In this document: one piece after another, positions 1-9,174 of the stretch
Numbering within the stretch: the stretch's first letter is position 1
Layout of the letters: each line of letters begins with the position of its first letter
Source of the DNA: an uncultured Bacilli bacterium
Lineage (GTDB): Bacteria; Bacillota_I; Bacilli_A; RFN20; CAG-826
Direction of reading: 5' to 3'
DNA length: 64,000 nucleotides
NCBI GenBank assembly: GCA_934140155.1
Contig: CAKPBC010000002.1
Span: forward strand, 62,001-126,000
Notes under the pieces: model-generated
Databases searched by the model: none
Seen by the model: only the letters and a program-made list of their open reading frames with translations
What the model was told of the DNA's origin: nothing
Program-made: the position numbers and the translations under genes

Positions 1-1818
1 ATCACTTGAAGAAGTGAATTTGCTTGTATCAATTGTTTTATATTCACGGAAATAATCTGCGACTACATCACGATAAGTATAAAAAGGAGATCCTTCTTTT
101 GTTAATTTATCAACATATTCAAATCCAGCAAAATAATCATATTCACGATTTTTATTACGATGGAAGGCTAAATAGTCTATTACTACAATTGTATATGTTT
201 TATTTCTACTTGGTTCTTCATCAGATACTCGATAGAAACTATTATATCTACTACATTGATAAATTAATTTATCTCCTGGAACTTTAAGAATATAAAGTTC
301 ATTATTAAATGGTAGTGATTTTGCTAACTTGGCATAAGTAATTTGACCACTAGTCAAATCTGCTCGTGCTTGATTACAAATTGCATAATCAATATTAAAT
401 CCTTGTGCTAAAGCCTCTTTGGCCATCGCTTTTGTAACGAGTTTAGGTAAAGATGCTTCATCGCTTGTTCCAGAAGACATTGTATCATTTATTGTGCCTA
501 AGACTTCATTACCAATTTCATCAGTTGTACTTTTATAAGACTCATATAATGATTTAAGTTCCATATCAATATTATTAACATATTTAAGTTCATTACCGTA
601 ATTATTATATGATTTAACACTTACTACTCCATCATTAACACTTAAATGAATTTCCGCATATGCTTTACCATTACAACTGGCTTGTACATAAGGCACACCA
701 TTATAACTTTCTTTTTCATATTGATGAGAATGAGCGCAAAACACAGCATCAGCATATTTTTTATTAGTGTTTGGACTAATATTTGTAATATCATAGCCAA
801 CTTGTTCAATGGAAGCATGAGCATCAACAACTATAACATCACATTTCTTTTCAGTTCTTAATTCATCAGATAATTCTTTAACTACAGTAGTCGGATCAAT
901 AAATGTATAAGAATCCGCAAATTGTGAAGAAATTGAAGTAATTTGATCAGAACCTATTACGCCTATTATTCCCACTCTTAAGCCATTTTCAAGATTACGT
1001 ATAACATATTCTTGTCCTAATTCATCAGCGTGCTCCAACACTTTCTTCTTATTAATATCATATTTATATATATTTGCTGCTAAAAAAGGCGTTTGATATC
1101 CTGTTGTAGAGTCTCTTAATTGCTTATTACTAGCAATATATTCCCCGCCCCAGTCAAACTCATGATTTCCTAAGGTAAAGCAATCAAATTGAATATCATT
1201 CATAGCTTTAGTTAAAAATTCACCATAATTAGAATTAGATTCAATTGATCCTTGCCACATATCCCCAGAATTAAGTATTAAAGTATTATCTTCTTGACCT
1301 TTATTTTTGAAGAATGAACCATTTTTTAAAATTCCATATTCTTTGCCATAAGTTACAGATTGTTCAACAGTTGAACCATGAAAGTCATTCATGGCATATA
1401 AATGAACTTCACCAGTAGATGAATGATTATCTTCCTTAACTATAATTTTACAATTGGATTCAAAGTCACCAAAACTAGCAAAAACATTAGTTGTGCCAAC
1501 ATTTATTGCAGTAATTAAGCCATCGCTAATAGTTGCAATATTTTCATTTTCGCTACGCCAAGATATTTCGCCGCCTTCGGCACCAAGTGGTAATAAATTT
1601 GCAGTTAATTTATGTGTCTCTCCAACACTTAAATCAACAATACTTTCACTAATTGCGATACCATTAGGCGTTAAATCGATAGAATTCGATGTTTTTGACG
1701 ACGTCGATGAATTGTCTTTACTTGTAGAATTAGAATTACCACCAAAAGAAAACTCACATGAGCTTAAAGCCGTTAGAAGTGTCGTCAAAACAACGGCTAG
1801 TTTTAATCTTTTTTTCAT
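1..1818 (-). CDS. Secreted 5'-nucleotidase (UshA-type) lipoprotein, C-terminus cut by window edge
   Basis: This reads open from the ATG at 1818 to the left edge (606 codons), so the C-terminus is missing. The N-terminus is a lipoprotein signal ending in the lipobox ALSSC with Cys21. A Ser/Thr/Asn-rich linker and a Big_2-like Ig domain (about residues 50-127) follow. The calcineurin-type metallophosphatase domain shows NDFHGS (144-149), SGDMWQG (183-189), TLGNHEFDWG (near 217) and AHSHQ. The 5'-nucleotidase C-terminal domain begins further on and is cut off. The family hydrolyses extracellular nucleotides to nucleosides and phosphate, so a role in nucleotide or phosphate scavenging at the outer face of the membrane is inferred. 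The start is fixed by AGAGGT six bases upstream. It is transcribed alone from its own promoter. 2',3'-cyclic phosphodiesterase activity is an alternative within the family. Confidence 0.88.
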   Translation of the reverse strand, partial: MKKRLKLAVVLTTLLTALSSCEFSFGGNSNSTSKDNSSTSSKTSNSIDLTPNGIAISESIVDLSVGETHKLTANLLPLGAEGGEISWRSENENIATISDGLITAINVGTTNVFASFGDFESNCKIIVKEDNHSSTGEVHLYAMNDFHGSTVEQSVTYGKEYGILKNGSFFKNKGQEDNTLILNSGDMWQGSIESNSNYGEFLTKAMNDIQFDCFTLGNHEFDWGGEYIASNKQLRDSTTGYQTPFLAANIYKYDINKKKVLEHADELGQEYVIRNLENGLRVGIIGVIGSDQITSISSQFADSYTFIDPTTVVKELSDELRTEKKCDVIVVDAHASIEQVGYDITNISPNTNKKYADAVFCAHSHQYEKESYNGVPYVQASCNGKAYAEIHLSVNDGVVSVKSYNNYGNELKYVNNIDMELKSLYESYKSTTDEIGNEVLGTINDTMSSGTSDEASLPKLVTKAMAKEALAQGFNIDYAICNQARADLTSGQITYAKLAKSLPFNNELYILKVPGDKLIYQCSRYNSFYRVSDEEPSRNKTYTIVVIDYLAFHRNKNREYDYFAGFEYVDKLTKEGSPFYTYRDVVADYFREYKTIDTSKFTSSSD

Positions 1819-1843
1819 GTGATTACCTCTTATTTTCTAATTT

Positions 1844-1872
1844 ATTATAACAAACCAATTTATTGTAGTCAA
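1844..1872 (-). promoter_or_regulatory. Sigma-A promoter of the 5'-nucleotidase gene
   Basis: On the minus strand TTGACT and TATAAT are separated by exactly 17 bases. The -10 box lies about 26 bases upstream of the start codon. This is a near-consensus housekeeping promoter. Confidence 0.8.
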
Positions 1873-1895
1873 TTTTTACTAAAATTAAATAATGG

Positions 1896-2789
1896 CTAAT
1901 TTAGCCATTTAATCGGCCTTATTCCATATTTTTGAGTTAGATTCTGTTCTAAATTTTTTAAGTTATTTAAAAGCGCATTAGCGTTATCTTTATAAGTAAT
2001 TACATTAGATTTAACATCTTTTCTTAGCACATAATAATCATCTAATTGATCAAAAAATGTTGTTGGAAATAAGATACGCGCTAATAAGAGAGATACATCT
2101 TGTTTACTAGGATTATAATAATTTAATGTATTTAATAAACTTTCATTATTTAAAATTGATGATTTATACAGTTCTGCTAAATCACGCATTGGATTATCAA
2201 TGATTAAATTAAATGGTGAGAAAAATTCATAACTAGAAAGAGTATATAATCTTTTATGTGTCAAAGTGAGGCTATTAATTTTGTCACCCAAATCAAGTTC
2301 TAATTCGGCTAAATATTGCATAGCATTTTCCGCTAAACCCATCGCAAATATTATTGAAGTCATTATTTCTTCATAACGATAATCGCCTATTTTTATTGAT
2401 GGAATTACTTTTTCATTAATTAAATCAACTTTATCTTCCCAAAGTTTTAACATTTCTTTTACCGTATATTCTTGATCTTGATTGTCTTTAAAATAAGTAT
2501 GCATTTGAAGTAAATCATTTAATTCCATTTTACGATTTTTAATAGAAACCAATGCACAATCTCCAAATTCAGATTTACTTAACAAATTACCATCGCGATT
2601 TTTAATAATGCTTACACCGCTATTAAAGAAAAGATTTTCTAATCTTTTGACATATTCGTTCAGTTCTTCTAATTCTTCTTCATTACGATCAGTTTTTTCT
2701 AATTTAAAATGCCATCCTTGATAATCAAATTCACTTGCATATTCATCATCTTCATAATATCCATATTTATCAAATATAAATGCACGCAT
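1896..2789 (-). CDS. YutH/CotS-like spore-coat kinase-fold protein
   Basis: This is a 297-residue soluble protein with no signal peptide. The C-terminal half shows a pattern I associate with the YutH/CotS branch of aminoglycoside-phosphotransferase-fold coat proteins: LTHKRL (about 175-181), then DNPMRDLAE (198-206), and a late LLLARILFPTTFFDQLDDYY stretch resembling the family's LLYARLLFPLHYFE-like motif. The usual ATP-binding N-lobe motifs are not evident, so a pseudokinase or a divergent member is possible. Its start codon overlaps the yunB stop by one base, so the two genes are translationally coupled. YunB is a sporulation protein, which supports the call. The match is by eye and remote; the safe statement is a conserved partner of yunB. 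Confidence 0.5.
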   Translation of the reverse strand: MRAFIFDKYGYYEDDEYASEFDYQGWHFKLEKTDRNEEELEELNEYVKRLENLFFNSGVSIIKNRDGNLLSKSEFGDCALVSIKNRKMELNDLLQMHTYFKDNQDQEYTVKEMLKLWEDKVDLINEKVIPSIKIGDYRYEEIMTSIIFAMGLAENAMQYLAELELDLGDKINSLTLTHKRLYTLSSYEFFSPFNLIIDNPMRDLAELYKSSILNNESLLNTLNYYNPSKQDVSLLLARILFPTTFFDQLDDYYVLRKDVKSNVITYKDNANALLNNLKNLEQNLTQKYGIRPIKWLN

Positions 2790-3502
2790 TATAATTCCAC
2801 CTCACTTGATATATCTTGACATACTGTTTTGCTTCCTAAATAATAACTCGGAACTGCCCCATTAATAACATGCATAAATATTGGTATTTCTACTTCAATA
2901 TTTTGTAATTCGCTTGCTAAAGGAACAATGACACGATTATCAATAGACATATTTAATGAAATATTAATCAAAGCATTATTAATACCAAAAGAGCTTGTTT
3001 TTGCCACAATATTACCTTCTACGCTTCCTAAACAAGAAAATTTAACAGGTATCGTTCCATGCACATTAGCTAGTATTATATTATTAGTTACTAATCCTAT
3101 CGGTATTTCATATACTATTCCATTATTTCCTTTTTTTATTTTCGAATCATTAAAATAATTTGTGTCGTATATACCTTTTTCTATTTCTTTTAGTTTTAAT
3201 AAAGTTTTTTGTGTAGCGGATTTTAAAAACTGATTCAAATATTTAGTATCAAAGTTCATTGTTGAAATATTATTATCTTTCGCATCATAACTAACTAATT
3301 CTTTGTTATCTAAATTTTCTTCTTCACATAATTTTTCAATTACATCCACAACAATTGTCGATGTCACTTTTTTAGATTGTTCTAAGGCATAGTTCATTAT
3401 ATGTGGTTTTAATTGATTGCTAGTAATAAATAAAGCGTATATGGTAGAAAATATTAAAAAAGCAATCATAATACATGCTTTACCTAAATTAGAAATGCGC
3501 AT
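2789..3502 (-). CDS. yunB: Sporulation protein YunB
   Basis: The 237-residue protein has one N-terminal membrane segment (about residues 8-27) and an extracytoplasmic domain, the YunB architecture. Family-like blocks are an early NQLKPHIMNYALEQ segment, then GIVYEIPIGLVTNN (YEIPLGMVTKN in Bacillus), a PVKFSCLG block, FGINNALINISLN and RVIVPLASE. YunB belongs to the mother-cell sporulation programme in Bacillus; its biochemical role is not known. The SD is AAGGGGAA before the ATG. No strong sigma-A promoter is seen. A CATATTCT element lies upstream and could be a sporulation-sigma -10, but this is weak. The gene heads a two-gene unit with the YutH-like gene. Confidence 0.82.
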   Translation of the reverse strand: MRISNLGKACIMIAFLIFSTIYALFITSNQLKPHIMNYALEQSKKVTSTIVVDVIEKLCEEENLDNKELVSYDAKDNNISTMNFDTKYLNQFLKSATQKTLLKLKEIEKGIYDTNYFNDSKIKKGNNGIVYEIPIGLVTNNIILANVHGTIPVKFSCLGSVEGNIVAKTSSFGINNALINISLNMSIDNRVIVPLASELQNIEVEIPIFMHVINGAVPSYYLGSKTVCQDISSEVEL

Positions 3503-3559
3503 AAAAATATTCCCCTTATAAGAATATGAAAAGATAATGTTTTCTATACTTAATTAAGG

Positions 3560-3588
3560 AAAAGAAAATGCCACAATTTAATGTGGCA
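3560..3588 (-). terminator. Intrinsic terminator of the nrnA-cysQ unit
   Basis: A perfect 7-bp stem TGCCACA/TGTGGCA with a 6-base loop (3569-3588) is followed on the minus strand by TTTTCTTTT. It lies 6 bases past the cysQ stop. Confidence 0.85.
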
Positions 3589-3594
3589 TAATCA

Positions 3595-4371
3595 TTATAA
3601 TAAAATATTTTCTTTTCGATTTGTAATAATATAACCTTCACGGTTATAAACATCAACACGGTTATAAGTAATGCGGTTACCATTTGGTTTAACCATTACT
3701 CCGCCGGCCTCTTCGACAATTAATTGCATCGCCGCAGTATCCCATTCTTTTGTACCATCACTTAAGCGATAAGTAATTTCCGCTAAACCTTCAGCAATAC
3801 GACATGCTTTTAATGACGATCCTACTTTTTCAACATTCTTAATTTTATCTTGATATTTACTAATCATATCTAATTCGTTTTTTGTTTGATGAAACACCGA
3901 AGTTAATACAGTTAAATTGGTTGTTTTATTATTAACATGAATTGGAGTAACTATTCCTTTACTTACTTTAAATGAACCTTCATTTTTAGTGGCGTAGTAA
4001 TAAACATCTAAAGCAGGTGCAAAAACAACACCGACAACTACTTCTCCTTTATAAGCTAAAGCAATATTAGTTGTAAATTCATCATCTTTAGCCACGAAAT
4101 CTTTAGTGCCGTCAACTGGGTCAACAATCCAAACATAATCATTTTTTCTTCTCTCTAAATTATCTTCAAATTCTTCGGTCAAAAAAGCATAATTAGGAAA
4201 TTTCTTACTTAATGTTTCTCTTATCATTTGATCCGCTAACTTATCAGCTTGTGTAACTGGTGAATTATCTGATTTTATTTCTACATCAAAATGCGTATGA
4301 TAAATTTCTAATATTTTTTCTTTTGCTTTTAATCCCGCTTCAATAGCAGCTTCTAATTCTTTTTGATACAT
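3595..4371 (-). CDS. cysQ: 3'(2'),5'-bisphosphate nucleotidase, inositol monophosphatase family
   Basis: This 258-residue protein carries the full Mg/Li-sensitive phosphatase signature: the LTEE metal ligands (64-67), WIVDPVDGTKDF (81-92) and the distal EWDTAAM block. The DGTKDF form and the neighbourhood favour CysQ, which removes the 3'-phosphate of pAp, over inositol-1-phosphatase, though the fold does not exclude the latter. The start overlaps the nrnA stop by one base (TAATG) and its SD lies in the last codons of nrnA. NrnA enzymes also hydrolyse pAp, so the pair suggests a linked pAp/nanoRNA disposal unit. The terminator directly follows. Confidence 0.85.
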   Translation of the reverse strand: MYQKELEAAIEAGLKAKEKILEIYHTHFDVEIKSDNSPVTQADKLADQMIRETLSKKFPNYAFLTEEFEDNLERRKNDYVWIVDPVDGTKDFVAKDDEFTTNIALAYKGEVVVGVVFAPALDVYYYATKNEGSFKVSKGIVTPIHVNNKTTNLTVLTSVFHQTKNELDMISKYQDKIKNVEKVGSSLKACRIAEGLAEITYRLSDGTKEWDTAAMQLIVEEAGGVMVKPNGNRITYNRVDVYNREGYIITNRKENILL

Positions 4372-5312
4372 TAAAATTCCCCCTTGGCTAATAAAACTAA
4401 ATCGACAATTATTTTATCAGTCTCTTCAAATGAATTAACGCGACATCCCGCGGCTTGAATATGACCGCCTCCGCCATATTTTTTAGCAACTTCTTGAACA
4501 TTATAATCAATTTTTTTGCTTCTTAATTCTACACGAATGCTTCCATCTTCATATTCAGCAAAAGAACACCAAATAGGATATCCTTCAATATCAGCTATAA
4601 GGTTTACAAAACCTGCAGCATAATCAGCATCAACATTTAATTCTTTAATTACTTCTTTTGACATTTTGTAATAGCAAACTTTATCGCCAGTTACAAAATG
4701 ACTTAATACATATCCTTTAAAACGAATATCATTCAAATCCATTTGATAAAGAATATCATAAATACCATGTAAACTTGCACCATTATTCATTAACATTTCT
4801 GCATAATGAAATGTTTCCGCATTAGTTGCACCATATTGAAAACGTCCAGAATCAGTAATAATGCCTAACATTAAAGCTTCAGCACCTATATGTGTAATTT
4901 TCATTTCATTACGTTCAATAATACGGGCTATGATTTGTGCCGTTGCAATGGCATAGTTATCAATTAATTCAACACTACCATAAGTATGGACATAAATATG
5001 GTGATCTACTTTAACTATATCTTTTGCAGTCAAAAATCTTTGATCTTCAACGCGTTCTTTATTAGCAACATCTAAAACAATAGCTAAAGAATTTTTTATC
5101 GTTTCATCATCAACTTCATCCATTGGGCTCATTCTTTTAAAAAATTTTGGAAGTCCTGAACCTAAAACATAAACTTTTTTATTTGGGAAAGTGGCTAATA
5201 TTGCATCTTTTAAGCCAATTTGTGAACCATAACAATCGCCATCTGGTTGCACATGTCCAAAAATGGTAATGATATCGTTTGCTTTAATTTTTTCAAATAT
5301 TTTTTTCTCCAT
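4371..5312 (-). CDS. nrnA: NrnA-type DHH/DHHA1 phosphoesterase (nanoRNase and pAp phosphatase)
   Basis: The 313-residue protein has the DHH-domain metal motifs GHVQPDGDCYGS (19-30), a DVAN block (81-84) and VDHH (102-105), and the DHHA1 substrate motif GGGGHIQAAGCR near the C-terminus. Length matches NrnA (about 310). The family degrades 2-5-mer RNAs from the ends and dephosphorylates pAp in the cytoplasm. The weak SD AGTAGG precedes the ATG. It sits between the fbaA terminator and cysQ, so it is either read through from fbaA or has a promoter hidden in the end of fbaA; I could not identify one. Confidence 0.9.
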   Translation of the reverse strand: MEKKIFEKIKANDIITIFGHVQPDGDCYGSQIGLKDAILATFPNKKVYVLGSGLPKFFKRMSPMDEVDDETIKNSLAIVLDVANKERVEDQRFLTAKDIVKVDHHIYVHTYGSVELIDNYAIATAQIIARIIERNEMKITHIGAEALMLGIITDSGRFQYGATNAETFHYAEMLMNNGASLHGIYDILYQMDLNDIRFKGYVLSHFVTGDKVCYYKMSKEVIKELNVDADYAAGFVNLIADIEGYPIWCSFAEYEDGSIRVELRSKKIDYNVQEVAKKYGGGGHIQAAGCRVNSFEETDKIIVDLVLLAKGEF

Positions 5313-5330
5313 AATAACCTACTTTCTACA

Positions 5331-5359
5331 AAAAAACAAAAATGCCCAAATGGGCATTT
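5331..5359 (-). terminator. Intrinsic terminator after fbaA
   Basis: The stem AATGCCCA/TGGGCATT (5340-5359) is followed on the minus strand by TTTGTTTTTTT. It separates rpoE-fbaA from nrnA-cysQ. Confidence 0.85.
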
Positions 5360-5371
5360 CTTAAATCATCA

Positions 5372-6229
5372 TTAGTTAGCTTTGTTAATACAACCGAAAA
5401 CTTCACATTTAGCACGAACAACGTTCTTGATTCCTTCTTTACCAGGACCAATGATTTTACGTGGGTCGTAAACGTTTTTGTCTTTTTCTAATACTTCACG
5501 AACAATTGCTGTCCAAGCTTGTTGAGATTCAGTGTTAACATTAATTTTTGCTGTTCCACGATCAATTGCTTTTCTTAATTGTTCATCAGGAATTCCTGAT
5601 CCACCATGAAGTACTAAAGGCATCTTTAATAAGTCATTAATATAAGCCATTTCATCAAAGCCTAATTTTGGTTCACCATGATATGGTCCATGTACTGAAC
5701 CAAGAGCAGGTGCTAAGCAATCAATACCAGTTTTTTCAACTAAAATACGGCATTCTTCTGGATCAGCATACATTGTTTCAGCAACAACGTGGTCTTCTTG
5801 TCCACCAACGCGGCCTAATTCAGCTTCAACAGAAATTCCTTTTGCATGAGCATATTCAACAACTTTCTTAGTAATTTCAATATTTTCTTCAAATGGGAAA
5901 TGTGAAGCATCAATCATAACTGATGAGAAACCAGCGTCAATTGCAGCCTTCACAACTTCAAATGAACTACCATGGTCAACATGTAATGCAACTGGTACAG
6001 TAATGTTTTTAGACTTGATATAAGCCTTAACCATTGCAGAAACAACTAACCAACCGCCCATATATTTAGCGGCGCCTTCAGATACACCAAGAATAACTGG
6101 AGCATTTAATGCTTGTGCTTCATCAAGAATAGCTTCTGTCCATTCAAGATTGTTGATGTTAAATTGACCAACTGCATAATGTCCTTCTCTTGCTTTAATT
6201 AACATTTCTTTCATACTTACTAAACACAT
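5372..6229 (-). CDS. fbaA: Class II fructose-bisphosphate aldolase
   Basis: This enzyme cleaves fructose-1,6-bisphosphate into dihydroxyacetone phosphate and glyceraldehyde-3-phosphate in glycolysis. The Zn/active-site motifs are [54 protein letters not shown] and KINVNTESQ, typical of the FbaA subgroup. I choose ATG at 6229 (285 residues, [10 protein letters not shown], matching the family's MxLVSMxEML start). The in-frame TTG at 6238 is too close to the AAAGGAG SD. The gene is 28 bases downstream of rpoE and is probably cotranscribed with it. fbaA close to rpoE is conserved in Bacilli. Confidence 0.95.
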   Translation of the reverse strand: MCLVSMKEMLIKAREGHYAVGQFNINNLEWTEAILDEAQALNAPVILGVSEGAAKYMGGWLVVSAMVKAYIKSKNITVPVALHVDHGSSFEVVKAAIDAGFSSVMIDASHFPFEENIEITKKVVEYAHAKGISVEAELGRVGGQEDHVVAETMYADPEECRILVEKTGIDCLAPALGSVHGPYHGEPKLGFDEMAYINDLLKMPLVLHGGSGIPDEQLRKAIDRGTAKINVNTESQQAWTAIVREVLEKDKNVYDPRKIIGPGKEGIKNVVRAKCEVFGCINKAN

Positions 6230-6257
6230 AATTTTCAATCTCCTTTAAGTATAATGT

Positions 6258-6668
6258 TTATTCGTCTTCATTATCATAGATATCGCTATCTATTGAATCA
6301 TCTTCATCTTCATCGTGTTCTTCTTCATCATCTTCGTCTTCGTCTTCATCTTCATCATTAGAATCTTCATCATCTTCATCTTCGTCTTCATCATCAGAAT
6401 CATTAACATCATCTTTAACAAAGAATAAATCTGCAGTTGCATCATCAAATGACATTCTTGAACGTAACATCCAAGTATTGTCACCAGCACTATGGAAACG
6501 GCAATCTAATGAAAGATTAGTATAGAAGATACCAATTTTATTTTGAGCTTCTTCTTCACTTAATTCTAATTCTTTAACAACCTCTGCCCATAAATCTTTA
6601 AAAGGAACAGGATCTTTGAATTGTTTTGCATAATCATATGCAATATCTACCATTGATTTGTTTGACAT
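6258..6668 (-). CDS. rpoE: RNA polymerase delta subunit
   Basis: The 136-residue protein has an N-terminal winged-helix HARE-HTH domain (about 1-80, with VPFKDLWAEVV, IGIFYTNLSLDCRF and NTWMLR). It ends in an almost pure Asp/Glu tail (about 90-136). That bipartite structure is diagnostic of delta, the Firmicutes RNA polymerase subunit that speeds recycling and tunes promoter sensitivity to initiating NTP. The SD AGGAGG precedes the ATG. An inverted repeat lies in the leader. The tail is encoded by highly repetitive GAT/GAA codons, which produces long open frames on other registers. Confidence 0.93.
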   Translation of the reverse strand: MSNKSMVDIAYDYAKQFKDPVPFKDLWAEVVKELELSEEEAQNKIGIFYTNLSLDCRFHSAGDNTWMLRSRMSFDDATADLFFVKDDVNDSDDEDEDEDDEDSNDEDEDEDEDDEEEHDEDEDDSIDSDIYDNEDE

Positions 6669-6699
6669 GTTTTTCCTCCTAACTCAGTCTTACTTTGCG

Positions 6700-6720
6700 C
6701 TTAATAGTGTAACTATTAAG
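6700..6720. repeat. Perfect 9-bp inverted repeat in the rpoE leader
   Basis: CTTAATAGT and ACTATTAAG are separated by three bases. No U-tract follows on either strand, so it is not a terminator. It lies about 32 bases upstream of the rpoE start. Its TAATAGT/ACTATTA half-sites recur upstream of the cold-shock gene at 12587-12605. It may be an operator or an mRNA hairpin. Confidence 0.6.
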
Positions 6721-6734
6721 GAGTAACCTAAATA

Positions 6735-6763
6735 ATAATGAACTATTTTTCAAAAAATTTCAA
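6735..6763 (-). promoter_or_regulatory. Probable promoter of rpoE-fbaA
   Basis: On the minus strand TTGAAA and CATTAT are 17 bases apart. The predicted transcript start lies just upstream of the 6700-6720 dyad. The -10 is imperfect. Confidence 0.45.
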
Positions 6764-6827
6764 TATAAATTGGGGTAATATTGTCTTTTTTTTGTTTTTT
6801 TTTGCGCAGCAAATCGTCCAAATCAAA

Positions 6828-7220
6828 TTATTTGCACGAATTAATTAACAAAGTATTAATTGAAATCGTTTTTTTATTACTTGATAATTGGTACTTTAAA
6901 TATAATTGCTCGTTATGTAAAATGCCTTCAATTAAAGTGGCTTCTAGCATCAAAGTGCCTTCATTAGTTTGATAATTAAATATAGAAGGTATACCAACTT
7001 TAAGCAAGAGTTGTGTCTTATTTTGATGAAAATATAAGTTAAATGTTTTGGTATCAATTTTTTTAACTAACAAATAATTAACTAAATTATTTTTGTCTAA
7101 TAACCAAACTTGTACATAATTATTTTTAAAAATGGCTTTGCCATCAAAAAATATTTTGTCATCAATATCATCAACAATTTGATGTTGTTCAATTTTAACT
7201 TTAACACAATCGCTTATCAT
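6828..7220 (-). CDS. ywiB: YwiB-like DUF1934 protein
   Basis: This is a 130-residue protein of predicted beta-barrel (calycin-like) character, with many alternating hydrophobic strands. I choose ATG at 7220 because GGTGAT sits 4 bases upstream. A longer open frame would run into the divergent PBP gene and add an implausible hydrophobic leader. The DUF1934/YwiB assignment rests on strand pattern, length (about 140 in Bacillus) and position: in Bacilli ywiB lies with rpoE and near fbaA and a class A PBP, exactly as here. The function is unknown. The divergent promoters must lie in the 80 bases up to the PBP start; TATAAT at 7238-7243 is a candidate -10. Confidence 0.6.
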   Translation of the reverse strand: MISDCVKVKIEQHQIVDDIDDKIFFDGKAIFKNNYVQVWLLDKNNLVNYLLVKKIDTKTFNLYFHQNKTQLLLKVGIPSIFNYQTNEGTLMLEATLIEGILHNEQLYLKYQLSSNKKTISINTLLINSCK

Positions 7221-7302
7221 AATATCACCAAAATAATTATACGTTTTTTTATCACAAGATAAAAGTATGTTTAAAATTAAGATAAAAAGCAAAAATATAA
7301 AT

Positions 7303-9174
7303 ATGAAAAAGAAAAAAACCAAAAAAATTATTTCCGTTATTTTAATTATCCCTGTTATTATTGCTTTATTAATGAATGCCATAATATTCATTGGGCCAAG
7401 TGTGATTTTAGGTCATAATGAAGAATATGTAATTAATGACCAAAACAATGAATATGCTTTTACTTATCATTATAATGATTTATCAAATTATGTAAATTTA
7501 GAGCAAATATCGCCATATTTTAAATCCGCAATTATAGCTTCCGAAGATCAAAGATTTTATTCGCATAATGGTTTGGATTATCGCCGTATTGTTGCTAGTT
7601 TAATTGATAATATTAAAAGCCAAAAAATTGTAGCTGGTGGTTCTACAATCACGCAACAACTAGCGCGAACGATTTATTTAAATAACGAAAAAAGTATAAT
7701 GAGAAAATTAAAAGAAGCTATTATTGCAAGAAAAATTGAACTTAGTTATAGCAAAGAGCAAATTTTAGAAGCATATTTGAATTGTATATATTTTGGCCAT
7801 AATATTTATGGAATTGAAGAAGCAAGTAATTACTTTTTCAATAAAAAACCTAATCAACTAACTTTAGGTGAATCAGCTTTACTTGCGGGAATCATTTCTT
7901 CTCCTTCACATTATTCTCCTGATGTTGATATAGAAAAAAGTCTAGCAAAACAAAAACAAGTGTTAAAGAAAATGCTTAATCAAAATAAAATAAATAATCA
8001 AGAATATGATTTGGCAATAAACGAAAATTTAAAGTTTGCTTTTAACAAAAAATATCAATTTAGTGATAGAAACACTTTATATTTTTATGATGCTATTATT
8101 GATGAATTAAAAAATAATAATGTTTTAAAATCAAATTATAAGAAAAAAGGAGTAATTATTAATTCCACTCTTGATGTAAAAATAAATAGCATTGTCAATA
8201 ATATTATCAAATCCTATCATATTAATGAAAAAGAAAGCCAAGTTGCAGTTGTAATAATGAAGCCTAATAGTGGTGACGTCTTAGCTATCAATGGTGGTGT
8301 TAACTATGATAATTCACAGTTTAATCGCGCGACTAAATCATTAAGACAAACTGGTTCTACTATTAAGCCATTACTATATTACTTAGCTATGGTAATGGGA
8401 ATGGATGTTAAAACAAAATTAATTAGTCAAAAAACAACATTTCATTTAGAAAATGGTAAAGATTATTCTCCTTCTAACGCTGGAGAAAAATACGCTAATA
8501 AAGCAATAACTATGTTAGAAGCGTTAGCCGTATCTGATAACATTTATGCTACTAAAACTCTTTTACTTGTGGGAAGTGAAAACTTAAAAGATTTATTAAT
8601 CAAACTCGGTGTTAAGGATGCTGTTAATAATGCTACAATTGGGCTAGGAACTAATGTCATGTCTCCTCTCCAGTTAGCGGCAATATTTAATACATTTGCT
8701 AGTCTTGGCCATTATTATAAACCAAGATTTGTTAAATCTGTTTATCTAGAAAACAATCAACTTATTTATAATAATCCTAGTGTTAATTCATATAATCTTG
8801 ATGAAAATATCGTTACAATTTTGAATTATATGTTAACCGCACCTTTTGACTCTAATTTAAATAGTTACATATCCCCCTCACTTATTAATTATCAAACAAA
8901 TGTTACTTTTGGCGCTAAAACTGGTTCTACCGAATCTGATTCTTGGGTCGTAGGATTTAATCCTAACTATACCATTTGTGTTTATGTAGGAAAAGATGAT
9001 AATACCTCATTAAAAAACGGCAAACTAGCCAAACAATTGTTTGTTAGTATTGCCGATTCTTTAACTAAGAATGATAAGAATATATATTATAAAACTAATA
9101 CAAATTTGCACTCTTTTAAAATATATAACGAATCCAAAAAAACTTATTCAAATACTTATTATTCTTTATATTAA
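7303..9174 (+). CDS. Class A penicillin-binding protein (PbpG-like)
   Basis: This bifunctional peptidoglycan synthase polymerises glycan and cross-links stem peptides. A short Lys-rich cytoplasmic tail and one membrane helix (about 8-30) lead into the GT51 domain with EDQRFYSHNG (from about residue 81), GGSTITQQLART and YLNCIYFG. The transpeptidase has STIK (catalytic Ser about 351), SDN and KTG (about 537). Start choice is uncertain: ATG 7303 gives 623 residues and ATG 7267 adds 12, and neither has a clear SD. It is divergent from ywiB, and its stop overlaps the convergent gltX stop. Bacillus PbpG (PBP2d) lies in the same neighbourhood and acts in spore germ-cell wall synthesis. Assigning that role here is inference. 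Confidence 0.9.
   Translation: MKKKKTKKIISVILIIPVIIALLMNAIIFIGPSVILGHNEEYVINDQNNEYAFTYHYNDLSNYVNLEQISPYFKSAIIASEDQRFYSHNGLDYRRIVASLIDNIKSQKIVAGGSTITQQLARTIYLNNEKSIMRKLKEAIIARKIELSYSKEQILEAYLNCIYFGHNIYGIEEASNYFFNKKPNQLTLGESALLAGIISSPSHYSPDVDIEKSLAKQKQVLKKMLNQNKINNQEYDLAINENLKFAFNKKYQFSDRNTLYFYDAIIDELKNNNVLKSNYKKKGVIINSTLDVKINSIVNNIIKSYHINEKESQVAVVIMKPNSGDVLAINGGVNYDNSQFNRATKSLRQTGSTIKPLLYYLAMVMGMDVKTKLISQKTTFHLENGKDYSPSNAGEKYANKAITMLEALAVSDNIYATKTLLLVGSENLKDLLIKLGVKDAVNNATIGLGTNVMSPLQLAAIFNTFASLGHYYKPRFVKSVYLENNQLIYNNPSVNSYNLDENIVTILNYMLTAPFDSNLNSYISPSLINYQTNVTFGAKTGSTESDSWVVGFNPNYTICVYVGKDDNTSLKNGKLAKQLFVSIADSLTKNDKNIYYKTNTNLHSFKIYNESKKTYSNTYYSLY

Noticed and set aside
642..1822. Several short frames on both strands in the first 1.8 kb
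   Set aside because: They are shadows of the minus-strand 5'-nucleotidase, which is continuous with all phosphatase motifs.
6290..6490. Second open frame (Met/Lys-rich) within rpoE
   Set aside because: It is a register shadow of the GAT/GAA repeat encoding the acidic tail of the delta subunit.
7221..7391. Longer start for the ywiB gene, adding a hydrophobic leader with an LLSC lipobox-like end
   Set aside because: It would overlap the start and signal region of the divergent PBP; GGTGAT at the right distance favours ATG 7220, and the DUF1934 protein is cytoplasmic in size and pattern.
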